Shown piece after piece: positions 8,558 to 17,427 of a stretch of DNA of 35,974 bases. The notes below the pieces were generated by a model. That model saw only the letters and a list, made by a program, of their open reading frames with translations, was not told the origin of the DNA and ran no database searches. Position 1 is the first letter of the stretch, and each line of letters begins with the position of its first letter. Position numbers and translations under genes: made by a program. This DNA is from an uncultured Bacteroidia bacterium (GTDB lineage Bacteria; Bacteroidota; Bacteroidia; JANWVE01): contig CALIZB010000159.1 of the NCBI GenBank assembly GCA_938028625.1, forward strand, positions 1 through 35,974. Reading direction: 5' to 3'.

Positions 8558-11500
8558 ATGAAACATTACAGACTTATTTTGTGGATAAGCTTTTTGTTAG
8601 TTAGCATGTTATACATGGGTTGTTTTCGCATGACTGATGTACCCCGCGGAAAAACATTGCTCAAAACTGTGAACGTAAATTATGTAACCGATAAAAAATG
8701 GGTATCTGCTAATGAACTTCCCAGCAGCAGTGATTTACTTGCACTATCTGCTCAGCATACCCACAGCCAAATTGGTTTTGGCAAACTTATTTTACTCCGT
8801 CCTAATGTTATTTTGTACAAAATAGGTATAAAATTCCCTAATACAGAACGCCGTATTCCGAACTGGTTAGTTAATAAAGTTGGAGAAAAACCTATTATCT
8901 ATGACCGTATGGCTAATGCCGCGCGTATTCCTTTAATGCAAAAATATCTTGCTCAACATGGCTTTTTCAGAGCAAAAGTATCTATTATAGACACTACCAA
9001 AAAAGGATTGCTCCCCAGAAAAATGACTAATTTAGTGTACAGAATAGAATTTAATCAGCCCACACGGTTAGAAAAAGTTGTTTATAGATGTAAAGATGAA
9101 GATGTAAATGCGTTTATTCAATCAGGGTTAGGTAAAGCGGAAATAAAAGCAGGAGACATTTACAATGAAGACAAAATTTCCGCAGAGAGAGATAGAATCT
9201 ATAACGAACTCAAAAACAAAGGCTATTATTTTTATACAAAAAATGCGTTTTCTGTATGGGTAGATACTTTACATGTTTCCAAACCTTGTACGGCTATTTT
9301 ATACATAGATATTCAAGATACCGAAGAGCGTTTAGCGCCCTACATGTATGATAGTGTTAAAGTATATATTAGGGATTACAAAGGTTCTTTGATTAACCAT
9401 GAATTTCACCCTTCACGAAAACTGAGAAAAATTTTATCTAAAAACCCAGATACAACCATAGTCAATTTATACAAAAAATGGTATCCGTACCGAAAATATG
9501 CCGCAGATTTTCATAATTTAGATTATTTTGGTTTTGTTAGTGAAAGAGATACTATTGCGGCTATACGCATGCGTGTAAAACGTGACGCAGATTCAGTGCT
9601 GTCAGCTGTTTCACCTGCTTTTGCTAATTATTGGAAAAACACAGTGGATACCTTCTATACTCCCATACCCAAACAAGCAAGAAAAGAAATTATGGGCAGA
9701 CTTCGTTTAGACGCTAGCAGTGTAGATGATGAAATGTATAAAACCCTATCCAAAAGAAAAATAAAAAGACTTAAAAAAGGTAAAACTATTATTGCAGACC
9801 CCCTTAATGCCACAGAAAGAGAAGCTATTATAAATTTATATTCATTTTGGTTATGGCAAAGAAGTTTTTTACACAAACATCATCTATTAAATCAAAAATA
9901 TCCGCAGTGGCGCAACGAAGAACCTGCATCTATTGAAGCCAAAGCCGTTTTTATGGAAGGAACGCTCCGCCGTAATGTACCACTCTTCAAAAAAGAATAT
10001 GACCGAAAAATGTTTCAGGATACTCTCCGCATAGATAACATGATTTTTATCGGACACAATCACCGAATAAAATTAGATTTGTTGCAGGAGAAAATCTCTT
10101 TTCCGTATAACCAACCCTATTCTATTGAGCAAAAAAATCTTATCCAAAACCGCTTGGACTTGCTTAATATCTTCCGTAGTGTAAAAATAAACTTTGAAAA
10201 ATCCCGAACACCGCAGTACCTTAATGTCATAGTAGATTTAACCTTGCACCACAGAAACGAATACCAATATCGTCCTTATATCAACTCCCGAAATAGCAAT
10301 AATGCCAATAATAGCAATGCCAACAACATAGATATAGGAAATGGTTTAATTTTTCGTAACCGAAATACTTTCAAACGGGCAGAGCGTTTAGAATTTAACA
10401 TTAACTTTTATACAGCGCTCAACCGTGCCGCACAGCAAGACCCTTCCCGAAATCCTTTACGCAGTTCTAATTTAGAATTTTCTACACAAATGGTTATGCC
10501 ACGTGTACTCGGCAAACATCTGATTGACCCCATTGTAAATACATTCAGAAAAAAAGAAAATCGCCATAATCTCTTTCTTAATCCTTATACTACGCTTAAT
10601 ACCAAACTGCTTTTTGAAAGCCGTCAAAACTATATACGTACGCGTGTTACGGGAATAATCAATTATGAATGGTTACACCATAGATTTGCAAGAAGTTCAT
10701 TCTCGCCTATTATTATCAGTTATGTAAATCCCCGACTGTATTCTAATTTTTATACAGACCTAAATCAAGCCGCACAAAACCTTTACTCATCAGATAGTAT
10801 CAGACAAGTCAATTACAAACAGCAGGTATTATTAGATTTTTCACCTACGGTTTTAACGGCTATGCGGTACACTTATACCTACAACAACTATACTTCGGGG
10901 GTAAATAGAAAAATATCTTATTTCTTTTCATGGAGTATAGAGTTAGGAAATAATCTTGCACATTGGATAGATTTTTATCAGCTAAAAAAAGACTCGTCCA
11001 AAACAGATTTACGCATTGCTAATAGATTATTTTTCAGTCAATACGTTAAAACTGCGATAGAATTTAGATGGTATATGCCGCTCTTGGAAAAAGTTATTTT
11101 TGCTATGCGTACCGCAGGAGGCTGGGCTACACCGTATAATCGTTCTTATTTTATTCCGTATGACCAAAGGTTTTTTCTTGGTGGTTCTAATTCTTTGAGA
11201 GGGTGGGCGCCCCGTACCGTAGGACCAGGCAGTGCAGGTACAGTAAATACTCCATTCATTGACCAAGGTGGTGAGATTATGATGGAAACTAATGTAGAAA
11301 TTCGCAGAAAACTTTTTGAAGCAGGAGGCATTTTTTATGGAGGACTGTTTTTTGATATAGGTAACACTTGGTATAATCCTATAAACAAAGAAAAATCTCC
11401 TAATGCTGTAAAAAATGAAGCACTTTTTGATACACAGCGTTTCACAAAAGAACTTGCATCAGACATAGGTTTTGGCGTACGTATGGACTTTTCTTTTTTA

Positions 11501-11668
11501 CTTATCCGTTTAGATTTGGCTTATCGCGTTACAGACCCCGCAGAACCTTTGGGAGAAAGATATGTACTGCAGAAACGGTTGTCGCAAACGTTTAGAAAAA
11601 AACCATCAGGAACAAACAGACAAACCTGGGGACCACAGTTTAACCTTGGATTAGGACTACCCTTTTAG
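8558..11668 (+). CDS. TamL-like BamA/TamA-family outer-membrane protein
   Basis: 1036 residues. The N-terminus is a lipoprotein-type signal with Cys22 (LYMGCFRM), followed by DVPRGKTLLKTVNV, an opening I associate with the lipidated TamA homologues (TamL) of Bacteroidota. POTRA-like regions fill roughly 40-570, with two insertions rich in Lys/Arg (about 230-480) that make it longer than the usual ~800 residues. The C-terminal part is a 16-strand-type Omp85 barrel with the lid-loop signature GGSNSLRGW near 875. It ends in FNLGLGLPF, a typical outer-membrane C-terminus with terminal Phe. The inferred role is insertion of outer-membrane proteins or envelope homeostasis. The upstream partner in the same transcript is a PP2C-type phosphatase. 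No tamB is present. Confidence 0.88.
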   Translation: MKHYRLILWISFLLVSMLYMGCFRMTDVPRGKTLLKTVNVNYVTDKKWVSANELPSSSDLLALSAQHTHSQIGFGKLILLRPNVILYKIGIKFPNTERRIPNWLVNKVGEKPIIYDRMANAARIPLMQKYLAQHGFFRAKVSIIDTTKKGLLPRKMTNLVYRIEFNQPTRLEKVVYRCKDEDVNAFIQSGLGKAEIKAGDIYNEDKISAERDRIYNELKNKGYYFYTKNAFSVWVDTLHVSKPCTAILYIDIQDTEERLAPYMYDSVKVYIRDYKGSLINHEFHPSRKLRKILSKNPDTTIVNLYKKWYPYRKYAADFHNLDYFGFVSERDTIAAIRMRVKRDADSVLSAVSPAFANYWKNTVDTFYTPIPKQARKEIMGRLRLDASSVDDEMYKTLSKRKIKRLKKGKTIIADPLNATEREAIINLYSFWLWQRSFLHKHHLLNQKYPQWRNEEPASIEAKAVFMEGTLRRNVPLFKKEYDRKMFQDTLRIDNMIFIGHNHRIKLDLLQEKISFPYNQPYSIEQKNLIQNRLDLLNIFRSVKINFEKSRTPQYLNVIVDLTLHHRNEYQYRPYINSRNSNNANNSNANNIDIGNGLIFRNRNTFKRAERLEFNINFYTALNRAAQQDPSRNPLRSSNLEFSTQMVMPRVLGKHLIDPIVNTFRKKENRHNLFLNPYTTLNTKLLFESRQNYIRTRVTGIINYEWLHHRFARSSFSPIIISYVNPRLYSNFYTDLNQAAQNLYSSDSIRQVNYKQQVLLDFSPTVLTAMRYTYTYNNYTSGVNRKISYFFSWSIELGNNLAHWIDFYQLKKDSSKTDLRIANRLFFSQYVKTAIEFRWYMPLLEKVIFAMRTAGGWATPYNRSYFIPYDQRFFLGGSNSLRGWAPRTVGPGSAGTVNTPFIDQGGEIMMETNVEIRRKLFEAGGIFYGGLFFDIGNTWYNPINKEKSPNAVKNEALFDTQRFTKELASDIGFGVRMDFSFLLIRLDLAYRVTDPAEPLGERYVLQKRLSQTFRKKPSGTNRQTWGPQFNLGLGLPF

Positions 11669-11763
11669 GTTTTATGAAAGTTAAAAATTTTCTCTGATTT
11701 ATCTTTTTAAGATAGTGATTAAACTCATTTATGATTTTTTGAATGTTAAAAAAAACAACTTTT

Positions 11764-11798
11764 TTTGTGTAAGATGTTCTATGTATGTGTTAAATTTG
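11764..11798 (+). promoter_or_regulatory. Promoter of the Gly-rich secreted protein gene
   Basis: TTTG (11764-11767), a 23-bp spacer, then TAAATTTG (11791-11798). The GTG start at 11803 is 4 bp after the box, so the mRNA is probably leaderless and starts on GTG. The 134-bp gap after tamL holds nothing else I recognise. Confidence 0.5.
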
Positions 11799-11802
11799 TA
11801 TT

Positions 11803-14100
11803 GTGAAAAAATTGTATTCTTACTTATTCTATTTTCTTGCTTTTGTAGTTTCAGAATTTTCTTTTGCACAAGGTGGCGATAACTGTGCTGCGGCGTTAGC
11901 AAGCCCGATAACCATTCCCACAGTTTTAACAGGGCAAACCACAAGTGGATATACGAACACCTATTCAGGTATTGCAGGTTGTGCCGTAAGTACAGCTTAT
12001 CAAAACGAACCTGACAGGCTGTATGCTTTTACTGCAACATGCAACGGAAATGTCAGTATCACTATGAATGTAACTGCCGCTTGCGGAGGATGGGTAAACT
12101 GGGGAGCTATTTTTTTATTCCAAAACTGCCCCAACACAGGTACATGTATCGCATCAGGAACGAGTAGTACGAATCCAGTAACGATTACAGCCGCAGTAAT
12201 CGCTGGAAACACTTACTACATTTGGGTGGATAGCTACACCTGTGGGGCATCAGGTTGGATAAACTATGACCTTGATATAACATACACTACATCAAGTTTT
12301 ACCTCTCCTACTTCGGATAATGGATACTGGATAAGCTATGCGTCAGGAGGTACGAATTACAATAGTTATGCCTCTGTTATCAGTATTCCCAATACTACTA
12401 CGCTGGAAGTGTACGAAGCCGCAGGGTTTAACCCTTGTGATTATGTGATGATAGTACAAATGAAAGGCGCCTCTGTTAATCTAACCTCAACACCTTCATA
12501 CGGCAGTATAACAAGTTTAAATGAAGCAGGAATGTATGAATTTAACCGTATTAAAAGCATCGTTCCCACAGCAAGTTGTACTTTTGAATTTTTGCTAGAA
12601 AACCCGCTCTCTTTGCCATTTAATCGGGATAATATCATTCAGGTAATACGTGTTCCTTATGTAACAGACCTTATTCTGAACACTACTTATACCGTACCAC
12701 CGTTTGACGGTAGAAAAGGTGGCATAATGGTTTTATACGGGCAGAACTCTATTACTTTCAATAATGCGAATATTAATATACAAGGCAGAGGATACAGAGG
12801 AGGAAACAGCATAGGACCCGGTTGGACTTGTGGAAGCGTACCTATTCCTCCCCCTTATTTCCTGGCAGGACCTTCACAACTTCCTGCGGGGGCAAAAGGT
12901 GAAAGTTTTGCTTCTTTTCCTGCGGGACATGAACTAGCACGCGGGGCAATGGCAAGCGCGGGAGGTGCAGGACTTAATGTAAATGCAGGCGGTGCAGGCG
13001 GTAGCAATGGCGGTCTTGGTGGATTAGGTGGTGGAGATTGGATTTCTTGCAGTCCAAGAAATGATGGCTTAGGTGGTGGAATACCTGGTTATACCATAGC
13101 TGCAATGACAAACCGCATTTTTATGGGCGGTGGCGGTGGTAGCGGACACGCAGGCGATAATGTTGCTAACGGCGGTGACGGTGGCAGTGGTGGTGGTGCT
13201 GTATGGCTATTTACAAACAACTTAATTATAACTGGTACAAACAGTATTAACGCAATGGGTGCAAATGCTACAAATGTAAGCGGACAATGGGCAGGAGGTG
13301 GTGGTGGTGCAGGAGGTACAGTACAAATTACTTCTACCACAATAGCTGGAACAGGTACACTCAATATCAATACATCAGGTGGAAACGGCGGTAATGCCTG
13401 GTGGCCCAATGAACTCGGACCTGGCGGCGGAGGTGGTGGCGGAAGATTAATTCTTTCTTATCCAACTGTACCTGCACAAATTATCCATACAAGTACAGGT
13501 GGTGCTCCAGGTGTGCATTGTGGTTCTTGTACTTCCCCGTACTATAATACAGCGGGTTCCGCAGGCGTAGTTACTACAAATATGGCTATTCCTACACCCC
13601 CATTTCCTTTACCTTGTACTCCATTACCCACTCAAAATATAATTTTATCAGGTAAAACAGAGCAGAACAAACACATATTACAATGGCATACAAATAATTC
13701 CACCAATATAAAACACTTTGATATAGAAATTTCTGACGGTAACACTTCTTTTGAATACTTGACTACCGTACAAGCAAATCAAGGTTCTGTATATGAATAT
13801 ATCCATGTTCCCAATCATGAAAAACTTATGTACAGAATAAAACAAACAGATAAAGACGGTAAAGTTGAGTATTCTAATATAGTTACACTATACAGTGCAG
13901 AACTAACACCTTATTTAACTATGTCTGGTTCATTAGTCTCTATAAGAAATTATACACAACAAGTGGAAGTTTATACCATACAAGGACAATTATTAGCTCG
14001 CTATATGCAAAATCCGCAGTTTATTGATGTATCTCAATTTAATACCACAGCACCACTAATTGTAAGAATACAAAACAAACACTGGATAGTAAAACCATAG
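11803..14100 (+). CDS. Large glycine-rich secreted surface protein, likely T9SS client
   Basis: 765 residues, starting at GTG: no ATG precedes the signal peptide (MKKLYSYLFYFLAFVVSEFSFAQ, cleaved after Gln23). Residues 25-165 form a Cys-containing beta-sandwich-like domain, similar in pattern to pre-peptidase (PPC) domains. About 320-560 is low complexity and very Gly-rich, with repeated GGAGG, GGGGGSG and GGNGG runs and few charges; the DNA there is correspondingly GC-rich. Residues 605-690 resemble the fibronectin-like module seen before T9SS tails (LQWHTNN, YRIKQTDKDG, YSNIVTL). The last 70 residues (EVYTIQGQLLARY to the end WIVKP) resemble a T9SS sorting domain, though less clearly than in the protein at 34192. 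The inferred location is the cell surface or extracellular matrix. No enzyme motif was seen. Confidence 0.82.
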   Translation: MKKLYSYLFYFLAFVVSEFSFAQGGDNCAAALASPITIPTVLTGQTTSGYTNTYSGIAGCAVSTAYQNEPDRLYAFTATCNGNVSITMNVTAACGGWVNWGAIFLFQNCPNTGTCIASGTSSTNPVTITAAVIAGNTYYIWVDSYTCGASGWINYDLDITYTTSSFTSPTSDNGYWISYASGGTNYNSYASVISIPNTTTLEVYEAAGFNPCDYVMIVQMKGASVNLTSTPSYGSITSLNEAGMYEFNRIKSIVPTASCTFEFLLENPLSLPFNRDNIIQVIRVPYVTDLILNTTYTVPPFDGRKGGIMVLYGQNSITFNNANINIQGRGYRGGNSIGPGWTCGSVPIPPPYFLAGPSQLPAGAKGESFASFPAGHELARGAMASAGGAGLNVNAGGAGGSNGGLGGLGGGDWISCSPRNDGLGGGIPGYTIAAMTNRIFMGGGGGSGHAGDNVANGGDGGSGGGAVWLFTNNLIITGTNSINAMGANATNVSGQWAGGGGGAGGTVQITSTTIAGTGTLNINTSGGNGGNAWWPNELGPGGGGGGGRLILSYPTVPAQIIHTSTGGAPGVHCGSCTSPYYNTAGSAGVVTTNMAIPTPPFPLPCTPLPTQNIILSGKTEQNKHILQWHTNNSTNIKHFDIEISDGNTSFEYLTTVQANQGSVYEYIHVPNHEKLMYRIKQTDKDGKVEYSNIVTLYSAELTPYLTMSGSLVSIRNYTQQVEVYTIQGQLLARYMQNPQFIDVSQFNTTAPLIVRIQNKHWIVKP

Positions 14101-14129
14101 AACACAAAAATTTTCAATATAACAGTAAA

Positions 14130-14177
14130 AGGTCATTTCGGTACGCCCTAAAAGCTACTCAATGACCTATTTTTTTA
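14130..14177 (+). terminator. Putative terminator after the Gly-rich protein gene
   Basis: An 8-bp inverted repeat AGGTCATT (14130-14137) / AATGACCT (14161-14168) with a 23-base loop is followed by a T-rich run (ATTTTTTTATTT). The loop is long, so strength is uncertain, but the position 30 bp past the stop fits. Confidence 0.5.
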
Positions 14178-14194
14178 TTTAATCAACTCATAAT

Positions 14195-14226
14195 AAAAAA
14201 GCAGGTTTAGCCTTGACTAAACCCGC
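14195..14226 (-). terminator. Rho-independent terminator of the TonB receptor gene
   Basis: On the minus strand a 10-bp stem (bases 14226-14217 pairing with 14210-14201, one G-U pair) closes a 6-base loop and is followed at once by six T. It lies 34 bp past the receptor stop codon. With the plus-strand hairpin next to it, this convergent gap appears to stop transcription from both sides. Confidence 0.72.
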
Positions 14227-14260
14227 AAAGAATAAGGTTATATTTGTTTAATTTAGTTTT

Positions 14261-16690
14261 TTAGAAATTCGCTCTTATCGCAAGATACAGATTTCTTCCT
14301 GGTGCGGATATACCTGATGCAAAATGTCTATAATGAGTATCCAGGATATTTTCTACTCCTGCTTGTAACATTACATATTTATGTATCTGGTATTGTGTGC
14401 GAATATTCAACGTAAACCATGCAGGCATACCTTGTGAAGTAGCATACTGTAAGTTATCTTCGCCGTTATTGCTGTAATCTCTTAACAATTTAGGTCCGTT
14501 AAACAGAGTAAAAAATTCTCCTTTGAAACGATTAAGACCGAGCTGAAAACCTACTCTACCATATACAGGAGGAATATGGTCAAGAGGGCGTTCTGTTTCT
14601 CCCGCTTTTTGCGGACGCACTCTACCATAAGTATATGTGACTGTTCCAAATACAGAGAATACTTTGGTGATATCTCCTGCTACGGTAAATGACCCCCCAT
14701 ACAGATAGGCTTTATTTTTATTTTGATTAGCTTGTACTTTGCTCATTACACCATCATAAAGAATAGAGTCTTGTCCATTAAATTTAAAGTCGTCTGTTAC
14801 AATAGCATTATCAAAAATAGTGTAAAATGTTACCAAATTAAGTTTTAGCTTATCATTATCAAACGTTTTTTGAATACCAAACTCGGCATTGTAGGTATAT
14901 TCAGGTTTTATGTTAGGATTAGGTACAATCACTAATCTCTGGGCAGAATTACTATCAAATACTTTACCTAAATCGTCTATATTAGGCGAACGAAAACCTG
15001 ATGAAAATAGAGTAGAAACCCGTAATGAAGGAATAGGTTTGTATATTAAACCGATATTGCCTGTTAAAGCAGAGTTAGTTTGTGTTGCAGTTTTGAATGG
15101 AAACTTCATAACACTATCTTTATCATCAAATTTGGCATTCAAATCAATATAAGAAAAACGCAGCCCTGCATTAGTAACGAATTTGTCACTGATTTCCCAA
15201 GCATGCGTGCCATAGAGTGCCATAGTAGTAAGTGTAGAGCCTCCGTCAGGATAGCGTGTGCTTGCGGGGCTTTCTGTATTATTAGTGATATTTATTCTTT
15301 TAGCTTTGGACATAACAGTATTATGCGTACCTTCTATTCCATAACGGACTTCGTGTTTTTGTATTTTTTTCATTAAATCCGCATTGAGTGCAAAAACTTT
15401 TACATTTTCTATACGAGAAACTTTGTTATTGTTCTTAAATCTACGTGTATGTCGGCTTTCCTCTATATCCTGATAGGATAAAATAATTCGTGCTTGGTCA
15501 TAAGCGACATTAGGATTAGATAAATTGAGCGTATAAGCTGTTAATAAGCGTTTTTGGGGTCCATAGTACCATTCTGCAAAATTAGGATCACCATTGCTTT
15601 TTATTTCAGACAAACGGTCATAACGAGGTACATCGGTAGAATTAGAATACTGAACATTGAGTAAGTGCGAAATAGTACTATTTTGCTCAAAACGAATTTT
15701 TTGTGTCAAATCATATTGTTTGTAAGCCGAACCAATCTGAATATTAAAATCATCATTTTTGAGCGTAGTATCTCTACCATCTATGCGTGTTTGATAGATT
15801 TTGCGTTTGCCCCAATCTCCATGAAAAGGATTTCGGATATTGCCCATACGTAAATCCCCGAAGTCAGAGAAAGTGAAGCTGGTCAGAGATGCAAATTTTT
15901 TAAAGCCAAGATTTAGGTCTAAATGTCCTGTTTTTTCTTGATTAGCGGTAGAATACCGCGTAAAAGCATTACCTTTTATTAGCATTTTATCATCAGGGCT
16001 TAATGTAGGCTTGCGAGAATAAAAGTGCATTACTCCCCCAAGAGCATCACTACCATACACTACTGAACCTGGTCCAAATACTACTTCCACACGGTCTAAC
16101 ATATTTTGGTCTATGGTAATGATATTCTGTAAGTGTCCTGAACGATAAATAGCATTGTTCATACGAATACCATCTACAACTAATAACACTCTACTGGCTT
16201 CAAAACCGCGTAAAACAGGACTGCTCCCGCCTTGTTGACTTTTTTGAACAAATATGCCACCCGTTTGCATCAGTAAGTCGCCTGTATTTTGACTATTAGC
16301 GGTTCGGATTATTTCATCACTAATAACCGTAATTTGTTGAGCTACATCAGTTTTTTTCTCTTCAAATTTACTTGCAGAGATAACTATTTCATTCAAATCC
16401 ATAGTAGATTGAGTGAGTTTTACTTCATTATTGAGTTCTTTTATGCTTTGTAAAGAGAGTGTTACAGTTCGGTATCCTGCAAGAATAAACATTATATCCC
16501 CATTACCAAGTGAAGTTATATCTGCTTGTCCTTTGGGATTTGTAGTAATAATAGTCGTTTTCTCTGTATTAGTAACGACTACACCTTCTAGTGCGCGTAA
16601 AGTCTGCGCATCTTTTACTGTTACGATAGTTTGTGCATACGCGCATATAGCGACAAAGCACAATAGGAATAAGAAATATGCTTTTTTCAT
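14261..16690 (-). CDS. TonB-dependent outer-membrane receptor
   Basis: 809 residues. A signal peptide (1-20, ending CAYAQ) is followed by a carboxypeptidase-regulatory-like beta domain (22-92), usual in Bacteroidota receptors. Then come a TonB-box-like EIVISASK and a plug domain (about 114-225) with LRGFEASRVLLVVDGIRMNN and VEVVFGPGSVVYGSDALGG. The remainder is a 22-strand-type barrel with the late signature GFRSPNIDDLGKVFD and the terminal strand RNLYLAIRANF. The plug wording and GFRSPN motif are closest to what I recall of haem/haemoglobin- or metal-type receptors rather than SusC-type; no SusD gene is nearby. The substrate cannot be fixed from sequence. It is preceded by a small membrane protein gene that is probably functionally linked. 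Confidence 0.93.
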   Translation of the reverse strand: MKKAYFLFLLCFVAICAYAQTIVTVKDAQTLRALEGVVVTNTEKTTIITTNPKGQADITSLGNGDIMFILAGYRTVTLSLQSIKELNNEVKLTQSTMDLNEIVISASKFEEKKTDVAQQITVISDEIIRTANSQNTGDLLMQTGGIFVQKSQQGGSSPVLRGFEASRVLLVVDGIRMNNAIYRSGHLQNIITIDQNMLDRVEVVFGPGSVVYGSDALGGVMHFYSRKPTLSPDDKMLIKGNAFTRYSTANQEKTGHLDLNLGFKKFASLTSFTFSDFGDLRMGNIRNPFHGDWGKRKIYQTRIDGRDTTLKNDDFNIQIGSAYKQYDLTQKIRFEQNSTISHLLNVQYSNSTDVPRYDRLSEIKSNGDPNFAEWYYGPQKRLLTAYTLNLSNPNVAYDQARIILSYQDIEESRHTRRFKNNNKVSRIENVKVFALNADLMKKIQKHEVRYGIEGTHNTVMSKAKRINITNNTESPASTRYPDGGSTLTTMALYGTHAWEISDKFVTNAGLRFSYIDLNAKFDDKDSVMKFPFKTATQTNSALTGNIGLIYKPIPSLRVSTLFSSGFRSPNIDDLGKVFDSNSAQRLVIVPNPNIKPEYTYNAEFGIQKTFDNDKLKLNLVTFYTIFDNAIVTDDFKFNGQDSILYDGVMSKVQANQNKNKAYLYGGSFTVAGDITKVFSVFGTVTYTYGRVRPQKAGETERPLDHIPPVYGRVGFQLGLNRFKGEFFTLFNGPKLLRDYSNNGEDNLQYATSQGMPAWFTLNIRTQYQIHKYVMLQAGVENILDTHYRHFASGISAPGRNLYLAIRANF

Positions 16691-16736
16691 AAATTTTTTA
16701 GGATTTTTAAGTTTGTTTTGTAATCAATGCTTTTTA

Positions 16737-16763
16737 CATGCCTAAAGTTTACAAGAGGGCATG
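16737..16763. promoter_or_regulatory. Inverted repeat upstream of the TonB receptor gene
   Basis: CATGCC (16737-16742) and GGCATG (16758-16763) form a 6-bp dyad with a 15-base spacer, about 50-75 bp upstream of the receptor start. It could be an operator for a metal-responsive repressor, but it matches no consensus I can name. The rest of the 159-bp gap shows no TAnnTTTG box. Confidence 0.2.
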
Positions 16764-16849
16764 CTTGTCAGAATAAGTAATAATTTAGATTACCTTTTGA
16801 GATGCTTATGCAAGTCGGTTCTTATGCTGATTATTAAGTAAAATCAGTA

Positions 16850-17368
16850 TTAACAAAAAAATTTAGGAGGAGGAGAAATTAAAGGCAAACTTAAATCTTG
16901 TATTTTGTATTCAAAAGAGTAGTAACTATATGAACTGCTGAACGTAATAAAAGAGTATATTATTCCATTTATACAGTACTCTTTCCCTTCAAATTTTGGA
17001 TTGATTTTACTTTTTTCTGATTTTTCTTGGCTATTCTGTATAGTTTCAGAGAGGTTTTTTCGCAGTTTATGTTCTTTTTTATCTAAGTAAGCTGTGAGAT
17101 ATAAAAGTCCTTCACTTTGGGATATGCTCACAATATCGTACCATTCGTTTTGCCAAATAAACTCTTTTTGATTGATACGAATAAAGTTTTTATCTTGAGT
17201 AGAGATAACAAGCTGTTTAATATGTTTTGGATTTTTGTGACTCACTTTACGTTGGATAGTTTGATGGTGTATACTTAATTGTAGTAAAGCTATGGCTGTA
17301 TGGATAAAAATATAAAATATCCATACAGATAAAGTGAAATAGGCTATGATTTTTGAGTAATCAAACAT
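16850..17368 (-). CDS. Small inner-membrane protein, probably linked to the TonB receptor
   Basis: 172 residues. One N-terminal membrane helix (about 8-32) is followed by a mostly extramembrane part. The central segment reads KEFIWQNEWYDIVSIS, then a Leu/Tyr strand and LDKKEHKL. From memory this matches a set of uncharacterised Bacteroidota proteins with an EF-x-x-x-G-x-MYDIV ... D-K-E pattern and a PPPK tail, often found beside TonB receptors; here the end is PPPKFFC. This is the reason to group it with the receptor 159 bp downstream rather than with the cytoskeletal-type cluster upstream. It has its own -7 box 7 bp before the ATG. Function unknown. Confidence 0.7.
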   Translation of the reverse strand: MFDYSKIIAYFTLSVWIFYIFIHTAIALLQLSIHHQTIQRKVSHKNPKHIKQLVISTQDKNFIRINQKEFIWQNEWYDIVSISQSEGLLYLTAYLDKKEHKLRKNLSETIQNSQEKSEKSKINPKFEGKEYCINGIIYSFITFSSSYSYYSFEYKIQDLSLPLISPPPKFFC

Positions 17369-17375
17369 CTAAGTG

Positions 17376-17383
17376 CAAATATA
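17376..17383 (-). promoter_or_regulatory. -7 box of the small membrane protein gene
   Basis: Reads TATATTTG on the minus strand, ending 7 bp before the ATG at 17368. It supports a transcription unit separate from the preceding gene, which ends at 17428. Confidence 0.5.
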
Positions 17384-17427
17384 AAAGATTTTATTTTAAA
17401 GTCCTAAACAGGGCTATAATGTGCGGT

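Noticed and set aside
13089-13409. Pro-rich minus-strand frame opposite the Gly-rich block
   Set aside because: Its proline runs are simply the complement of glycine codons; no start context or signal supports a gene.
15080-15376. 98-codon plus-strand frame inside the TonB receptor gene
   Set aside because: It lies opposite a clear receptor coding region and has no recognisable protein features; it is an antisense shadow.
16827-16847. Hairpin CTGATT/AATCAG as a terminator for the minus-strand gene at 16850
   Set aside because: The stem is 6 bp, A/T-rich, and no T-run follows on the minus strand.
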